From Eubacterium sp. (GTDB lineage Bacteria > Bacillota > Clostridia > Lachnospirales > Lachnospiraceae), in assembly GCA_024690665.1 (NCBI GenBank), contig JAILOU010000004.1:1-61370 (forward strand): a DNA stretch of 61,370 nucleotides, written 5' to 3'. A program made the position numbers and the translations under genes. A model generated the notes under the pieces. That model was not told the origin of the DNA, did no database searches, and saw only the letters and a list, made by a program, of their open reading frames with translations. Positions 9,389-18,085 of the stretch are shown here, piece after piece (position 1 is the first letter of the stretch; every line of letters starts with the position of its first letter).

Positions 9389-9394
9389 TATGCA
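9381..9394. promoter_or_regulatory. ARG box 2 (ArgR/AhrC operator)
   Basis: TGTATAATTATGCA is a full match to TGNATNNNNATNCA and covers the argC -10. With ARG box 1 about 93 bp away (center to center), looping between the divergent promoters is possible. Confidence 0.75.
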
Positions 9395-9446
9395 AGCGTA
9401 TGAAATTGAAAACAAACGACACATTATATAAGAAAGAAGTGACAAT

Positions 9447-10487
9447 ATGATTAAAGCAGGTATTATCGGAGCTACCGGATATGCAGGCGCAGAGCTTGCC
9501 AGACTGCTTCTTGGGCATAAAGAAGTAGAACTGATCTGGGCAGGCTCAAGAAGTAATGAAGGAACAGAATATACAGATATCTATCAGAATCTGAGAGGAT
9601 TCACAAGCCAAAAGTGTCAGGGGGATGATATTGAGAAACTTGCCGATGAGGCAGATGTCATCTTCACTGCAACGCCGCAGGGATATCTTGGTGGGGTGTT
9701 GACAGAAGACATTTTACAAAAGGCCAAGGTGATTGACCTTAGTGCGGATTATCGTATTAAGGATGTGAATGTTTATGAGAAATGGTACAAGATTGAACAT
9801 AAATCCCCGCAGTTGATTAAGGAAGCTGTCTATGGATTATGTGAGCTTAATAGAGAACAGGTAAAGCAGGCAAGACTGATTGCGAATCCGGGATGTTATC
9901 CAACCTGTTCTTTCTTATCCATCTATCCGCTTTTAAAAGCAGGCGTAATTGATCCTAATACAATTATCATTGATGCCAAGTCCGGAACGACAGGTGCCGG
10001 CAGAGGAGCGAAGGTAGACAATCTGTTTTGCGAAGTAAATGAAAGCATGAAAGCCTACGGTGTTGCAACGCATCGTCATACACCGGAGATTGAACAACAG
10101 CTTGGCGTTGTTGCGGGAGCACCTGTGACCATAAACTTTACACCGCATCTTGTACCGATGATGCGAGGTATTTTGGTTACAGCATATGCAACCATGACAA
10201 AGAAGCTGACGCAGGAAGAGGTAGATAAGTTGTATCTGGATGCTTATCAAGATGAGTATTTTGTCAGAGTATTGAATTCTTCCCTTTGTCCGCAGACAAA
10301 ATGGGTAGAAGGCAGCAATTTTGCTGATGTTACGGCAAAGGTAGATGAAAGAACCGGCCGTGTTATTATGATGGGAGCCATTGACAACCTTGTGAAAGGC
10401 GCTGCAGGACAGGCGGTTCAGAACATGAATCTGATGTTTGGCTTTGCAGAAAACGAAGGTTTGCAGCAGATTCCGATGTTCCCATAG
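9447..10487 (+). CDS. argC: N-acetyl-gamma-glutamyl-phosphate reductase
   Basis: 346 aa. NADPH-dependent reduction of N-acetylglutamyl phosphate to the semialdehyde. GATGYAGAELARLL (residues 8-21) is the Rossmann nucleotide loop; NPGCYPT holds the catalytic cysteine; THRHTPEIEQQL is a family block. First gene of the argC-GNAT-argJ-argB-argD operon behind the ARG-box promoter. Start ATG with AAGAAGTG upstream. Confidence 0.96.
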   Translation: MIKAGIIGATGYAGAELARLLLGHKEVELIWAGSRSNEGTEYTDIYQNLRGFTSQKCQGDDIEKLADEADVIFTATPQGYLGGVLTEDILQKAKVIDLSADYRIKDVNVYEKWYKIEHKSPQLIKEAVYGLCELNREQVKQARLIANPGCYPTCSFLSIYPLLKAGVIDPNTIIIDAKSGTTGAGRGAKVDNLFCEVNESMKAYGVATHRHTPEIEQQLGVVAGAPVTINFTPHLVPMMRGILVTAYATMTKKLTQEEVDKLYLDAYQDEYFVRVLNSSLCPQTKWVEGSNFADVTAKVDERTGRVIMMGAIDNLVKGAAGQAVQNMNLMFGFAENEGLQQIPMFP

Positions 10488-10503
10488 GAAGAGGAGTATG
10501 ACC

Positions 10504-10956
10504 ATGGAGTATCAGATCCGGGAAATGAAAAATGAAGACTATGATGAGATCTATGCCCTGTGGGGAACGATACATGGATTTGGAATCAGAACAATTGACG
10601 ATTCGCGAGAAGGTGTCCAGCGTTTTATCAAACGTAATCCGACTACAAGTATTGTTGCGGTTGCCGATGGGAACATTGTCGGTTCCATATTGTGTGGACA
10701 CGATGGTAGATGCGGATGCTTTTATCATGTCTGTGTAAAAGAAGAATATCGAAAGCATGGAATCGGAAAAGCAATGGCGGTTTATGCGATGAGAGCCTTG
10801 CAAGATGAGCATATCAATAAAGTAGATTTGATTGCGTTTCGAGATAATGCCGGTGGTAATGAATTTTGGAGCCACGTTGGAGCAAAAAGACGTGATGATG
10901 TCTATTACTATGATTTTAATTTGAATGAAGAAAATATTACCCGCTTTAACAGCTGA
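10504..10956 (+). CDS. GNAT-family N-acetyltransferase in the arginine operon
   Basis: 150 aa, single GNAT domain. RKHGIGKA is the acetyl-CoA pyrophosphate loop; FYHVCVKEEYR is the preceding strand and FWSHVGAKRR the C-terminal part. The substrate cannot be read from sequence. Its place between argC and argJ suggests an arginine-pathway role, perhaps a short N-acetylglutamate synthase-like activity, but argJ already recycles the acetyl group. In-frame ATG codons at 10498 and 10504 compete; GAGGAG at 10491-10496 fits 10504. Gaps to neighbours are 16 and 12 bp, so it is in the operon. Confidence 0.8.
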   Translation: MEYQIREMKNEDYDEIYALWGTIHGFGIRTIDDSREGVQRFIKRNPTTSIVAVADGNIVGSILCGHDGRCGCFYHVCVKEEYRKHGIGKAMAVYAMRALQDEHINKVDLIAFRDNAGGNEFWSHVGAKRRDDVYYYDFNLNEENITRFNS

Positions 10957-10968
10957 TGGAGGAAGATG

Positions 10969-12192
10969 ATGAAGGTAATCAAAGGTGGCGTAACAGCCGC
11001 AAAGGGATTTTCAGCGGCGGCAGTTGCTGCGAAGATCAAATACGAAGGCCGTACCGATATGGCAATGGTATATTCGAAGGAACCGTGCGTGAGTGCGGGA
11101 ACATTTACAAAAAATATTGTGAAGGCAGCACCGGTAAAATGGGATCGCGATGTAGTATATTCGGATGCTAAGCCACAGGTCGTTGTGGTGAATTCCGGAA
11201 TTGCCAATGCCTGTACCGGAGAAGAAGGAATGGGCTATTGCAAAGAAACTGCCAGGGCTTGCGCAAAGGCGCTTCAGGTAGAAGAAGCCGGAGTGCTTGT
11301 GGCTTCAACCGGAGTCATTGGAATGCAACTTCCAATCGACCGTATCTGCAGTGGGGTGAATGCGCTTGCAAAAGAATTAGACGAATCCATAGCAGCCGGT
11401 AACAAAGCGGCAAAAGCCATTATGACAACGGATACACATGAAAAAGAAGTTGCTGTTACCATTGAACTCGACGGCAAGGAAGTAACTGTTGGCGGCATGA
11501 GCAAAGGAAGCGGAATGATTCATCCGGATATGTGCACCATGCTCGGATTTGTCACAACAGATGCAGCGATTTCAAAACAACTGCTTCAAGAAGCTGTGTC
11601 AGAAATTGTAAGTGATACCTTTAATATGATTTCGGTAGACGGTGATACATCCACGAACGATACGCTTTTGGTGCTTGCTAACGGCATGGCACACAATGCT
11701 GAAATTACTGAGAAAAATGAGGATTACAAAAAGCTATATGAAGCGCTTTTGTATGTAAATGAAGAACTGGCGAAGATGATGGCAGGAGACGGAGAAGGCG
11801 CAACAGCACTTTTTGAAGTCAAGGTTATTCATGCCAAAACAAAGGAAGAAGCCAAGGTCATCAGCAAGTCGGTGATTACGTCATCGCTTACCAAGGCGGC
11901 TATCTTCGGTCACGATGCAAACTGGGGAAGAATTCTTTGTGCAATGGGATATTCCGGTGCGCAGTTTGATCCGGAAAGAGTCGATTTGACATTTGAAAGT
12001 GCTGCGGGAAGTATGCAGATTATTGAAGATGGCGTGGCACTTGATTATTCAGAAGAAGAAGCGACTAAGATTTTATCAGAGCCTAAAGTGACAGTCATTG
12101 CCGATATTAAACAGGGAACTGAAACGGCAACTGCCTGGGGATGCGACTTGACTTATGATTATGTAAAGATTAATGCGGATTATCGTTCGTAG
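10969..12192 (+). CDS. argJ: Bifunctional glutamate N-acetyltransferase / ornithine acetyltransferase
   Basis: 407 aa. Transfers acetyl from N-acetylornithine to glutamate, closing the cyclic arginine pathway. The self-cleavage region GMIHPDMCTMLGF keeps the nucleophilic threonine after cysteine (usually alanine). KGSGM and GHDANWGRI are family blocks. Two adjacent ATG codons at 10966 and 10969; GGAGG at 10958-10962 favours 10969. Whether it is mono- or bifunctional cannot be decided from sequence. Confidence 0.95.
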   Translation: MKVIKGGVTAAKGFSAAAVAAKIKYEGRTDMAMVYSKEPCVSAGTFTKNIVKAAPVKWDRDVVYSDAKPQVVVVNSGIANACTGEEGMGYCKETARACAKALQVEEAGVLVASTGVIGMQLPIDRICSGVNALAKELDESIAAGNKAAKAIMTTDTHEKEVAVTIELDGKEVTVGGMSKGSGMIHPDMCTMLGFVTTDAAISKQLLQEAVSEIVSDTFNMISVDGDTSTNDTLLVLANGMAHNAEITEKNEDYKKLYEALLYVNEELAKMMAGDGEGATALFEVKVIHAKTKEEAKVISKSVITSSLTKAAIFGHDANWGRILCAMGYSGAQFDPERVDLTFESAAGSMQIIEDGVALDYSEEEATKILSEPKVTVIADIKQGTETATAWGCDLTYDYVKINADYRS

Positions 12193-12214
12193 ATAGAAAG
12201 AAAGGATCTTAAAA

Positions 12215-13123
12215 ATGGCAGACGATACAATGAAACAGGTAATGGAAAAAGCGGAGGTTTTGATTGAGGCACTTCCTTATATTCAAAGATTCAATCGCAA
12301 GGTTATCGTGGTAAAATACGGCGGAAGCGCAATGATTGATGAAGAATTGAAGATGCATGTGATTCAGGATGTCACGCTTTTAAAACTGGTAGGATTTAAG
12401 CCAATCATCGTTCACGGCGGTGGAAAGGAAATCAGCCGCTGGGTAGGAAAAGTCGGAAAAGAAGCTGAGTTTGTAAACGGACTTCGTAAGACAGACGAAG
12501 AAACGATGGAGATTGCAGAGATGGTGTTGGGCCGCGTAAATAAATCCCTTGTTCAGCAGGTACAGCAGCTTGGCGTTAACGCAGTTGGAATCAGCGGAAA
12601 AGATGGCGGACTGTTAAAGGTGAAAAAGAAACTTTCAGACGGACAGGATATTGGATATGTCGGTGAAATTACACAGGTGAATCCGAAAGTTCTTTATGAT
12701 CTTTTGGAAAAGGACTTTTTGCCAATCGTTTTTCCGGTTGGACTTGACGATGAATTTAATACCTATAACATCAACGCAGATGATGCGGCCTGTGCAATTG
12801 CAAGTGCCATGAAGGTGGAAAAACTGGCATTTTTATCTGACGTGGAAGGCGTATACTTAGATCCAAACGATAAGAGCACACTGATCTCAGAACTTACCTG
12901 TCAGCATGCGAAAGAACTGATTAAAAGCGGTAATATCGGTGGAGGTATGATTCCGAAGCTGAATAACTGCATTAGCGCAATTGAAAGCGGAGTATCAAGA
13001 GTGCATATCTTAGATGGTCGAATTGCACATTGTTTATTATTGGAAATTTTTACGAACAAAGGTATCGGAACTGCAATCCTGGATGATGAGCAGGAAAAAT
13101 TTTATCAGCCACAGGGAAAATAG
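12215..13123 (+). CDS. argB: Acetylglutamate kinase
   Basis: 302 aa, amino acid kinase family; phosphorylates N-acetylglutamate. VVKYGGSAM near residue 30, [11 protein letters not shown] near residue 66, and [12 protein letters not shown] near residue 187 are the substrate and ATP-binding blocks. Length and the N-terminal helix ([19 protein letters not shown]) fit the hexameric, arginine-inhibited class, but that is inference. AAAGGATC upstream of ATG. Confidence 0.96.
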   Translation: MADDTMKQVMEKAEVLIEALPYIQRFNRKVIVVKYGGSAMIDEELKMHVIQDVTLLKLVGFKPIIVHGGGKEISRWVGKVGKEAEFVNGLRKTDEETMEIAEMVLGRVNKSLVQQVQQLGVNAVGISGKDGGLLKVKKKLSDGQDIGYVGEITQVNPKVLYDLLEKDFLPIVFPVGLDDEFNTYNINADDAACAIASAMKVEKLAFLSDVEGVYLDPNDKSTLISELTCQHAKELIKSGNIGGGMIPKLNNCISAIESGVSRVHILDGRIAHCLLLEIFTNKGIGTAILDDEQEKFYQPQGK

Positions 13124-13135
13124 GAGAAAAAAATC

Positions 13136-14341
13136 ATGAATCAGCAAAATTATATTGACGGCGTAGAAAAAAATGTACTTCATACTTACAATCGTTTTCA
13201 AATGGTAATTGACCATGGTGACGGTGTATATCTGTATGATACGGATGGAAATCAGTACCTGGATTTTGCCGCAGGTATTGCGGTTATGGCACTTGGCTAT
13301 AACAACAAAGAATATAACGATGCATTAAAAGCGCAGGTGGATAAGATCTTACATATCTCGAATTTGTACTATTCTGTACCGCTTATGGAGGCAGCGCAGA
13401 AGGTGACAAAGGTTGCCGAGATGGAGAGAATCTTCTTTACAAATTCCGGTACGGAAGCAATTGAAGGAGCAATTAAGGCTGCTAAAAAGTATGCCTATAC
13501 AAGAGATGGACATGCAGGTCATGAAATTATTGCGATGCAGCATTCCTTCCACGGTCGAAGCATTGGTGCTTTATCGGTAACAGGAACAGAAAAGTATCAG
13601 ATTCCATTTGCACCACTTCTTCCGGGCGTGAAATTTGCCACCTATAACGACTTAGAGTCTGTTAAGGCACAGGTGACAGACAAGACTTGTGCCATTATTA
13701 TGGAAACGGTTCAGGGCGAAGGCGGTATCTATCCTGCAGAAAAAGAATTTATCGAGGGCGTTCGCAAGTTGTGCGACGAAAATGACATTTTACTGATTTT
13801 AGATGAAGTGCAGTGTGGTATGGGTCGTTCCGGCAAGATGTTTGCTTGGCAAAATTATGGTGTGAAACCGGATATTATGTGCCTGGCGAAAGCACTTGGC
13901 TGTGGCGTGCCGGTTGGTGCATTTTTGCTGACACAAAAAGTGGCAGATCAGTCTTTGGCGCCTGGAGATCACGGAACTACATATGGCGGTAATCCATTTG
14001 TCGGAGCAGCGGTTTCAAAAGTCATGGATATTATGGAACGTGAAAAACTTCCGCAGCATGCAGCTGAGGTTGGTGAGTATCTGTATGAACAGCTTGATAA
14101 ACTGATGGCTGAAGAAGAATGCATTACAGCACATCGCGGAATCGGTTTGATTCAGGGTGTGGAATGCTCACTTCCGGTTGGTAAAGTATCTGCGGAGGCA
14201 TTAAAACAGGGACTTGTTGTAATTACGGCAGGCTCTAATGTGCTTCGATTTGTACCTCCACTTGTGATCGAAGAAAAACATGTGGACGAGATGATTGAAA
14301 AGCTGAAAAAGACACTTGCGATTTGCAAAGAAAATGCATAA
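13136..14341 (+). CDS. argD: Acetylornithine aminotransferase
   Basis: 401 aa, PLP-dependent class III aminotransferase making N-acetylornithine from the semialdehyde. ILDEVQCGMGRSGK carries the PLP-ring aspartate; the Schiff-base lysine is in MCLAKALGCGVPVGAF; FTNSGTEAIEGAIKAAKKY binds the phosphate. Last gene of the arg operon, 12 bp after argB, start ATG with TAGGAG upstream. Confidence 0.95.
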   Translation: MNQQNYIDGVEKNVLHTYNRFQMVIDHGDGVYLYDTDGNQYLDFAAGIAVMALGYNNKEYNDALKAQVDKILHISNLYYSVPLMEAAQKVTKVAEMERIFFTNSGTEAIEGAIKAAKKYAYTRDGHAGHEIIAMQHSFHGRSIGALSVTGTEKYQIPFAPLLPGVKFATYNDLESVKAQVTDKTCAIIMETVQGEGGIYPAEKEFIEGVRKLCDENDILLILDEVQCGMGRSGKMFAWQNYGVKPDIMCLAKALGCGVPVGAFLLTQKVADQSLAPGDHGTTYGGNPFVGAAVSKVMDIMEREKLPQHAAEVGEYLYEQLDKLMAEEECITAHRGIGLIQGVECSLPVGKVSAEALKQGLVVITAGSNVLRFVPPLVIEEKHVDEMIEKLKKTLAICKENA

Positions 14342-14358
14342 AATAAAAATGGTATGTA

Positions 14359-14398
14359 AGTCCTTTTGATAATCTGGATTTTAGAAAAAGAAAGGACT
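14359..14398 (+). promoter_or_regulatory. Inverted repeat masking the comEA ribosome binding site
   Basis: AGTCCTTT (14359-14366) is perfectly complementary to AAAGGACT (14391-14398), and the right arm is the comEA ribosome binding site (ATG at 14404). In RNA the pairing would hide the site. The loop is 24 nt. Confidence 0.5.
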
Positions 14399-14403
14399 GA
14401 GTT

Positions 14404-14961
14404 ATGAAAAAAATCGCAATTGCTTTAATCTTATTGTGTTATGCGATGCTGATTGTTACGGGGTGTTCTTCTTCGGGGGAAGATTTGCTTTTGTCGGAAG
14501 AAAGTACACAGTCACGAAAGCAAGATGAGACGCAGTCGGATGAAATCTATGTTTATATCTGCGGCGCTGTGAAAAGTCCCGGGGTATATCCGGTGAAGGA
14601 TGGTTCGAGAATTTATGAAGTTGTAGAACTTGCCGGTGGGTTGACGAAGAAGGCTGCGGCTGATAGCGTGAATCTTGCAGAGGAAGTAACGGATGGACAG
14701 ATGGTGGTTGTGCCATCGAAAGAAAAATCTCAAGCTGAAGTGACAGATGGCAGCGATAATGAGGATGACAAGGTCAATATTAATACCGCCACAAAGGAAG
14801 AACTGATGACGCTTAGCGGAATTGGGGAGGCAAAGGCGGATGCTATTATTGCATATCGAGAAGAAAATGGTTCTTTTAGGGCAGTAGAAGATCTTGTTAA
14901 TGTTTCCGGGATTGCAGAAGGTACACTAGGTAAGATTAAGGAAAACATTAAAGTGAATTGA
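14404..14961 (+). CDS. comEA: ComEA-type DNA receptor, lipoprotein form
   Basis: 185 aa. A lipoprotein signal ends in VTGCSS (Cys21). A low-complexity linker leads to an SLBB-type domain (YVYICGAVKSPGVYPV, residues ~48-100) and a C-terminal helix-hairpin-helix pair (VNINTATKEELMTLSGIGEA, then VEDLVNVSGI). ComEA binds double-stranded DNA outside the membrane and hands it to the ComEC channel, which lies 3 kb downstream. Between them are a two-component system and a GerMN gene, so the usual comE order is interrupted. Its ribosome binding site may be masked by a hairpin. Confidence 0.88.
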   Translation: MKKIAIALILLCYAMLIVTGCSSSGEDLLLSEESTQSRKQDETQSDEIYVYICGAVKSPGVYPVKDGSRIYEVVELAGGLTKKAAADSVNLAEEVTDGQMVVVPSKEKSQAEVTDGSDNEDDKVNINTATKEELMTLSGIGEAKADAIIAYREENGSFRAVEDLVNVSGIAEGTLGKIKENIKVN

Positions 14962-14973
14962 AGGGGAAGTGTC

Positions 14974-15663
14974 ATGGCAAAAAAAGTCTTAGTCGTGGAT
15001 GATGAAAAACTGATAGTAAAAGGAATTCGTTTTAGTCTGTTGCAAGATGGTATGGAAGTAGAAGTTGCATATGATGGCGAAGAAGCTTTGGAAAAAGTGA
15101 AAAATACATCGTTCGATATAATACTTTTGGATGTGATGCTACCGAAGATGAATGGTTTTGAAGTGTGTCAGTCGATTCGTGAGTTCTCAGATGTGCCGAT
15201 TATTATGCTTACGGCCAAGGGAGAAGACATGGATAAGATTCTGGGCCTTGATTATGGTGCGGATGATTACATTACAAAACCATTCAATATATTAGAAGTA
15301 AAGGCCAGAATCAAAGCGATTATGCGTCGCAGTTCGTCTTCTGCACATAAAGAAAATGATGCGAACGTTATTGAGAATGGCAATCTGAGAATCGAAAGAG
15401 AAAGCCGCAGATTATTTATTTCAGGGGAAGAAGTTCGTCTGACGGCAAAAGAGTTTGACCTTTTGGAATTGTTGGTAACCAACCCAAACAAGGTGTTCAG
15501 CAGAGAGAATCTTTTGGAAACCGTCTGGGGATATGAATATCCCGGAGATGTAAGAACCGTGGATGTACATGTCAGACGTCTTCGAGAGAAGATTGAGTCA
15601 AATCCAAGAGAGCCTCGTTATGTACATACAAAATGGGGAATGGGTTATTATTACAAAGGTTAG
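14974..15663 (+). CDS. OmpR/PhoB-family response regulator
   Basis: 229 aa. Receiver domain with acidic pair DD (residues 9-10), phosphoacceptor Asp53 in LLDVMLPKMNG, Thr in MLTAKGE and Lys in YITKPF. A winged-helix DNA-binding domain follows from about residue 130 (RLTAKEFDLLELLVTNPNKV, then VDVHVRRLREKIE). It pairs with the histidine kinase 13 bp downstream. The target genes are unknown; comEA, gerMN and comEC are candidates by position. Confidence 0.93.
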   Translation: MAKKVLVVDDEKLIVKGIRFSLLQDGMEVEVAYDGEEALEKVKNTSFDIILLDVMLPKMNGFEVCQSIREFSDVPIIMLTAKGEDMDKILGLDYGADDYITKPFNILEVKARIKAIMRRSSSSAHKENDANVIENGNLRIERESRRLFISGEEVRLTAKEFDLLELLVTNPNKVFSRENLLETVWGYEYPGDVRTVDVHVRRLREKIESNPREPRYVHTKWGMGYYYKG

Positions 15664-15676
15664 CGAGTAGATTAGT

Positions 15677-17107
15677 ATGAAAAGGTTTCAATCAATTCGA
15701 AGATTTTTTCGTAGTCTAAGATTTCGAATTATCATTATATTCTTAATATTTTCCATAGTCCCTGCTTTGCTTATTGAGGCAGGGATTATGAAATCTTATA
15801 TCAAGACATCGGTTGCGAATAGAACAGTTTCCATATTGACAGAGACAAAACTTATTGCAAACCAGATGGCTTCGTCTGATTATTTTAACGATACCTCCAA
15901 TGAGATAATTGAAACACAAATTGACCAGATGTCGACCATTTATGGTGGACGGATTATGGTAATTGACGAGTACTTTCGTATTGTAAAGGATTCTTATGAT
16001 ATTGATACCGGCAAGACGATTATTTCGGAAGAAGTAACAAAGAGTCTGCAGGGGCAGGAAGCAACGAAATACGATGAAGATAATCGATATATCAAAATTA
16101 CCGTTCCAATTACCAGTGTAAAATCCGATAAGGTTATTGGTGTGTTTACAGTCAGTGTTTCGACCGACGAATTTCAAAATACTGCCGATGAGATGACTGG
16201 TAATATCGGTATTTTTGAAGTGATTGTGGTGTTGTTGCTTATTATTCTTTCAATCGTTGCGTCAGGGCAGCTGGTTGCGCCGCTTCGCCGCGTGCAGAAG
16301 AATCTGGCAACAATCAGAGCCGGTGTAACGGGAGAAAAGATTGATGTAAAAGGCTATATCGAAGCGCAGGAGATTGCGCAAACCGTGAATCATCTGATGG
16401 AACAGGTAGATGCGATGGAGTCGTCGAGACAGGAATTTGTGTCAAATGTGTCGCACGAGCTTAAGACACCGCTGACATCCATGAAGGTTTTAGCAGATTC
16501 ACTGGTTGGTCAGGAAGAAGTGCCAAATGAGCTGTATAAAGAATTTATGGTTGATATCGCCGATGAAATTGAGCGTGAAAATCAGATCATAAATGATTTG
16601 CTGTCGCTGGTTAAACTGGATAAGTCGGAAGGTACAATGAACATTGAACTCGTGAATATCAACGAGCTTTTAGAGCTGATTATGAAGCGACTTCGTCCAA
16701 TTGCAGAAAAGCAAAATGTAGAACTGGTTCTTGAAAGCTTCCGTCCGGTCAGTGCACAGGTTGATGAAGTAAAGCTCACGCTTGCGCTGTCCAATCTTGC
16801 GGAAAATGCAATCAAGTACAACAATCCGGAAGGGTACGTACATGTGTCGTTAAATGCCGACCACCAGTACTTCTATGTGAAGGTAGAAGATTCTGGAATT
16901 GGTATTCCTGAAGACAGCGTTGATCATATCTTTGAAAGATTTTATCGAGTGGACAAATCTCACTCTAAGGAAATTGGCGGAACCGGACTGGGGCTCGCAA
17001 TCACCAGAAATGCAATCTTAATGCACAATGGGGCGATACGAGTGCACAGCGAGGAAGGAAAGGGAACGACATTTATTGTTCGTATTCCACTTAATTATGT
17101 ATCCTAA
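15677..17107 (+). CDS. Sensor histidine kinase (HAMP, HisKA, HATPase)
   Basis: 476 aa. N-terminal membrane span (residues ~15-35), an extracytoplasmic sensor of about 140 aa, second span (~180-202), HAMP linker, HisKA with His260 in NVSHELKTPLTS, then N-box ENAIKYN, G1 VEDSGIGIP, F-box and G2 GGTGLGLAI. It partners the response regulator upstream. The architecture is WalK-like but without an obvious PAS domain. Confidence 0.93.
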   Translation: MKRFQSIRRFFRSLRFRIIIIFLIFSIVPALLIEAGIMKSYIKTSVANRTVSILTETKLIANQMASSDYFNDTSNEIIETQIDQMSTIYGGRIMVIDEYFRIVKDSYDIDTGKTIISEEVTKSLQGQEATKYDEDNRYIKITVPITSVKSDKVIGVFTVSVSTDEFQNTADEMTGNIGIFEVIVVLLLIILSIVASGQLVAPLRRVQKNLATIRAGVTGEKIDVKGYIEAQEIAQTVNHLMEQVDAMESSRQEFVSNVSHELKTPLTSMKVLADSLVGQEEVPNELYKEFMVDIADEIERENQIINDLLSLVKLDKSEGTMNIELVNINELLELIMKRLRPIAEKQNVELVLESFRPVSAQVDEVKLTLALSNLAENAIKYNNPEGYVHVSLNADHQYFYVKVEDSGIGIPEDSVDHIFERFYRVDKSHSKEIGGTGLGLAITRNAILMHNGAIRVHSEEGKGTTFIVRIPLNYVS

Positions 17108-17125
17108 CAAAGGGAGTTTTGGATT

Positions 17126-18085
17126 TTGAAGAAGTTATGTCTGTTGTTGTCCTGTATCCTTATAGCACTTACGGTGCTTAGTGGCTGCAGTGATTCGGAT
17201 AAGAAAAGTGAATATGAAATTTCGTATGTCAATATGGATGGTACGACTACCTACAAGGTTGGATACGACACGGATACTACGGATACGGATGAACTGGTAG
17301 ATGAGATGCTGGAACTGTTATCGGAAGATCCCGGACAGATTGATTATAAGAACGCAATTCCTTCGACGGTAAAGCTGAACTATTACAGTCGAAGCGACGA
17401 TGAACTGACCATTGATTTTGATGAAGGATATCTGGATATGGATACGGTGACGGAGGTTCTTTGCCGTGCGGCAATTGTGCAGACCATGGTGCAGATTGAT
17501 GGGATTTCTTATGTCGCCATTACGGTAAATGAGACGCCAATTGCGGATGGAAACGGAGAGGTCTATGGATTTATGAACGAAGAGGACTTCATCGAAAATC
17601 CGGGTGAGCAGATTAATATGTATCAGCAGTCTACAATCACACTGTATTATGCAAATGAAGATGGAGACGGTCTTGTGGCCAAGACGGAAACGGTTTATGA
17701 GACAAGCGATATGTCGATGGAAAAAGTGGTGGTGGAACAGCTGATGAAAGAACCGGAAGAAGAGGGATTAAGATCCGTGATTCCGGCGGGAACGAACCTG
17801 CTGGGTGTGTCGGTAATGGATGGAATCTGTGTAGTGAATTTTGATTCCGGGTTTATGAATCAGGACTATTCTGTCGCAGAAAGCATTGTTATCTATTCCA
17901 TTGTTAATTCACTGACAGAACTTTCTACCATTTCAAAAGTACAGATTTCTGTCGATGGAGAGACTGATATGGTATATCGAACTGCCTATTCACTTTCGGA
18001 ATTATATGAGAGAAACCTTGATTATGTACAAGAACTAGAAGCTTCCCCGCAGACGGAGGGTGAAGAGTATTCAATTAACAACTAG
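17126..18085 (+). CDS. GerMN-domain lipoprotein
   Basis: 319 aa beginning with TTG (AAAGGGAG nine bases upstream). Lipobox LSGCS near residue 20. Two GerMN-like modules: residues ~50-140 (LTIDFDEGYLDMD, TVTEVLCRAAIVQTM) and ~165-300 (LLGVSVMDGICVVNFDSGFM, ESIVIYSIVNSLTEL). GerM and related proteins act in spore envelope assembly or germination, but the domain is also common in vegetative lipoproteins next to two-component systems, which fits here. It overlaps comEC by 26 bp. Confidence 0.85.
   Translation: MKKLCLLLSCILIALTVLSGCSDSDKKSEYEISYVNMDGTTTYKVGYDTDTTDTDELVDEMLELLSEDPGQIDYKNAIPSTVKLNYYSRSDDELTIDFDEGYLDMDTVTEVLCRAAIVQTMVQIDGISYVAITVNETPIADGNGEVYGFMNEEDFIENPGEQINMYQQSTITLYYANEDGDGLVAKTETVYETSDMSMEKVVVEQLMKEPEEEGLRSVIPAGTNLLGVSVMDGICVVNFDSGFMNQDYSVAESIVIYSIVNSLTELSTISKVQISVDGETDMVYRTAYSLSELYERNLDYVQELEASPQTEGEEYSINN

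Noticed and set aside
9202-9446. T-box or arginine attenuator in the argG-argC region
   Set aside because: No specifier or antiterminator sequence; two ARG boxes explain control better.
9933-10505. 190-codon minus-strand frame over argC
   Set aside because: Antisense to a clear gene, starts inside the next ribosome binding site, no protein-like features.
10366-10875. 169-codon minus-strand frame over the GNAT gene
   Set aside because: The GNAT frame has family motifs and a ribosome binding site; the opposite frame has neither.
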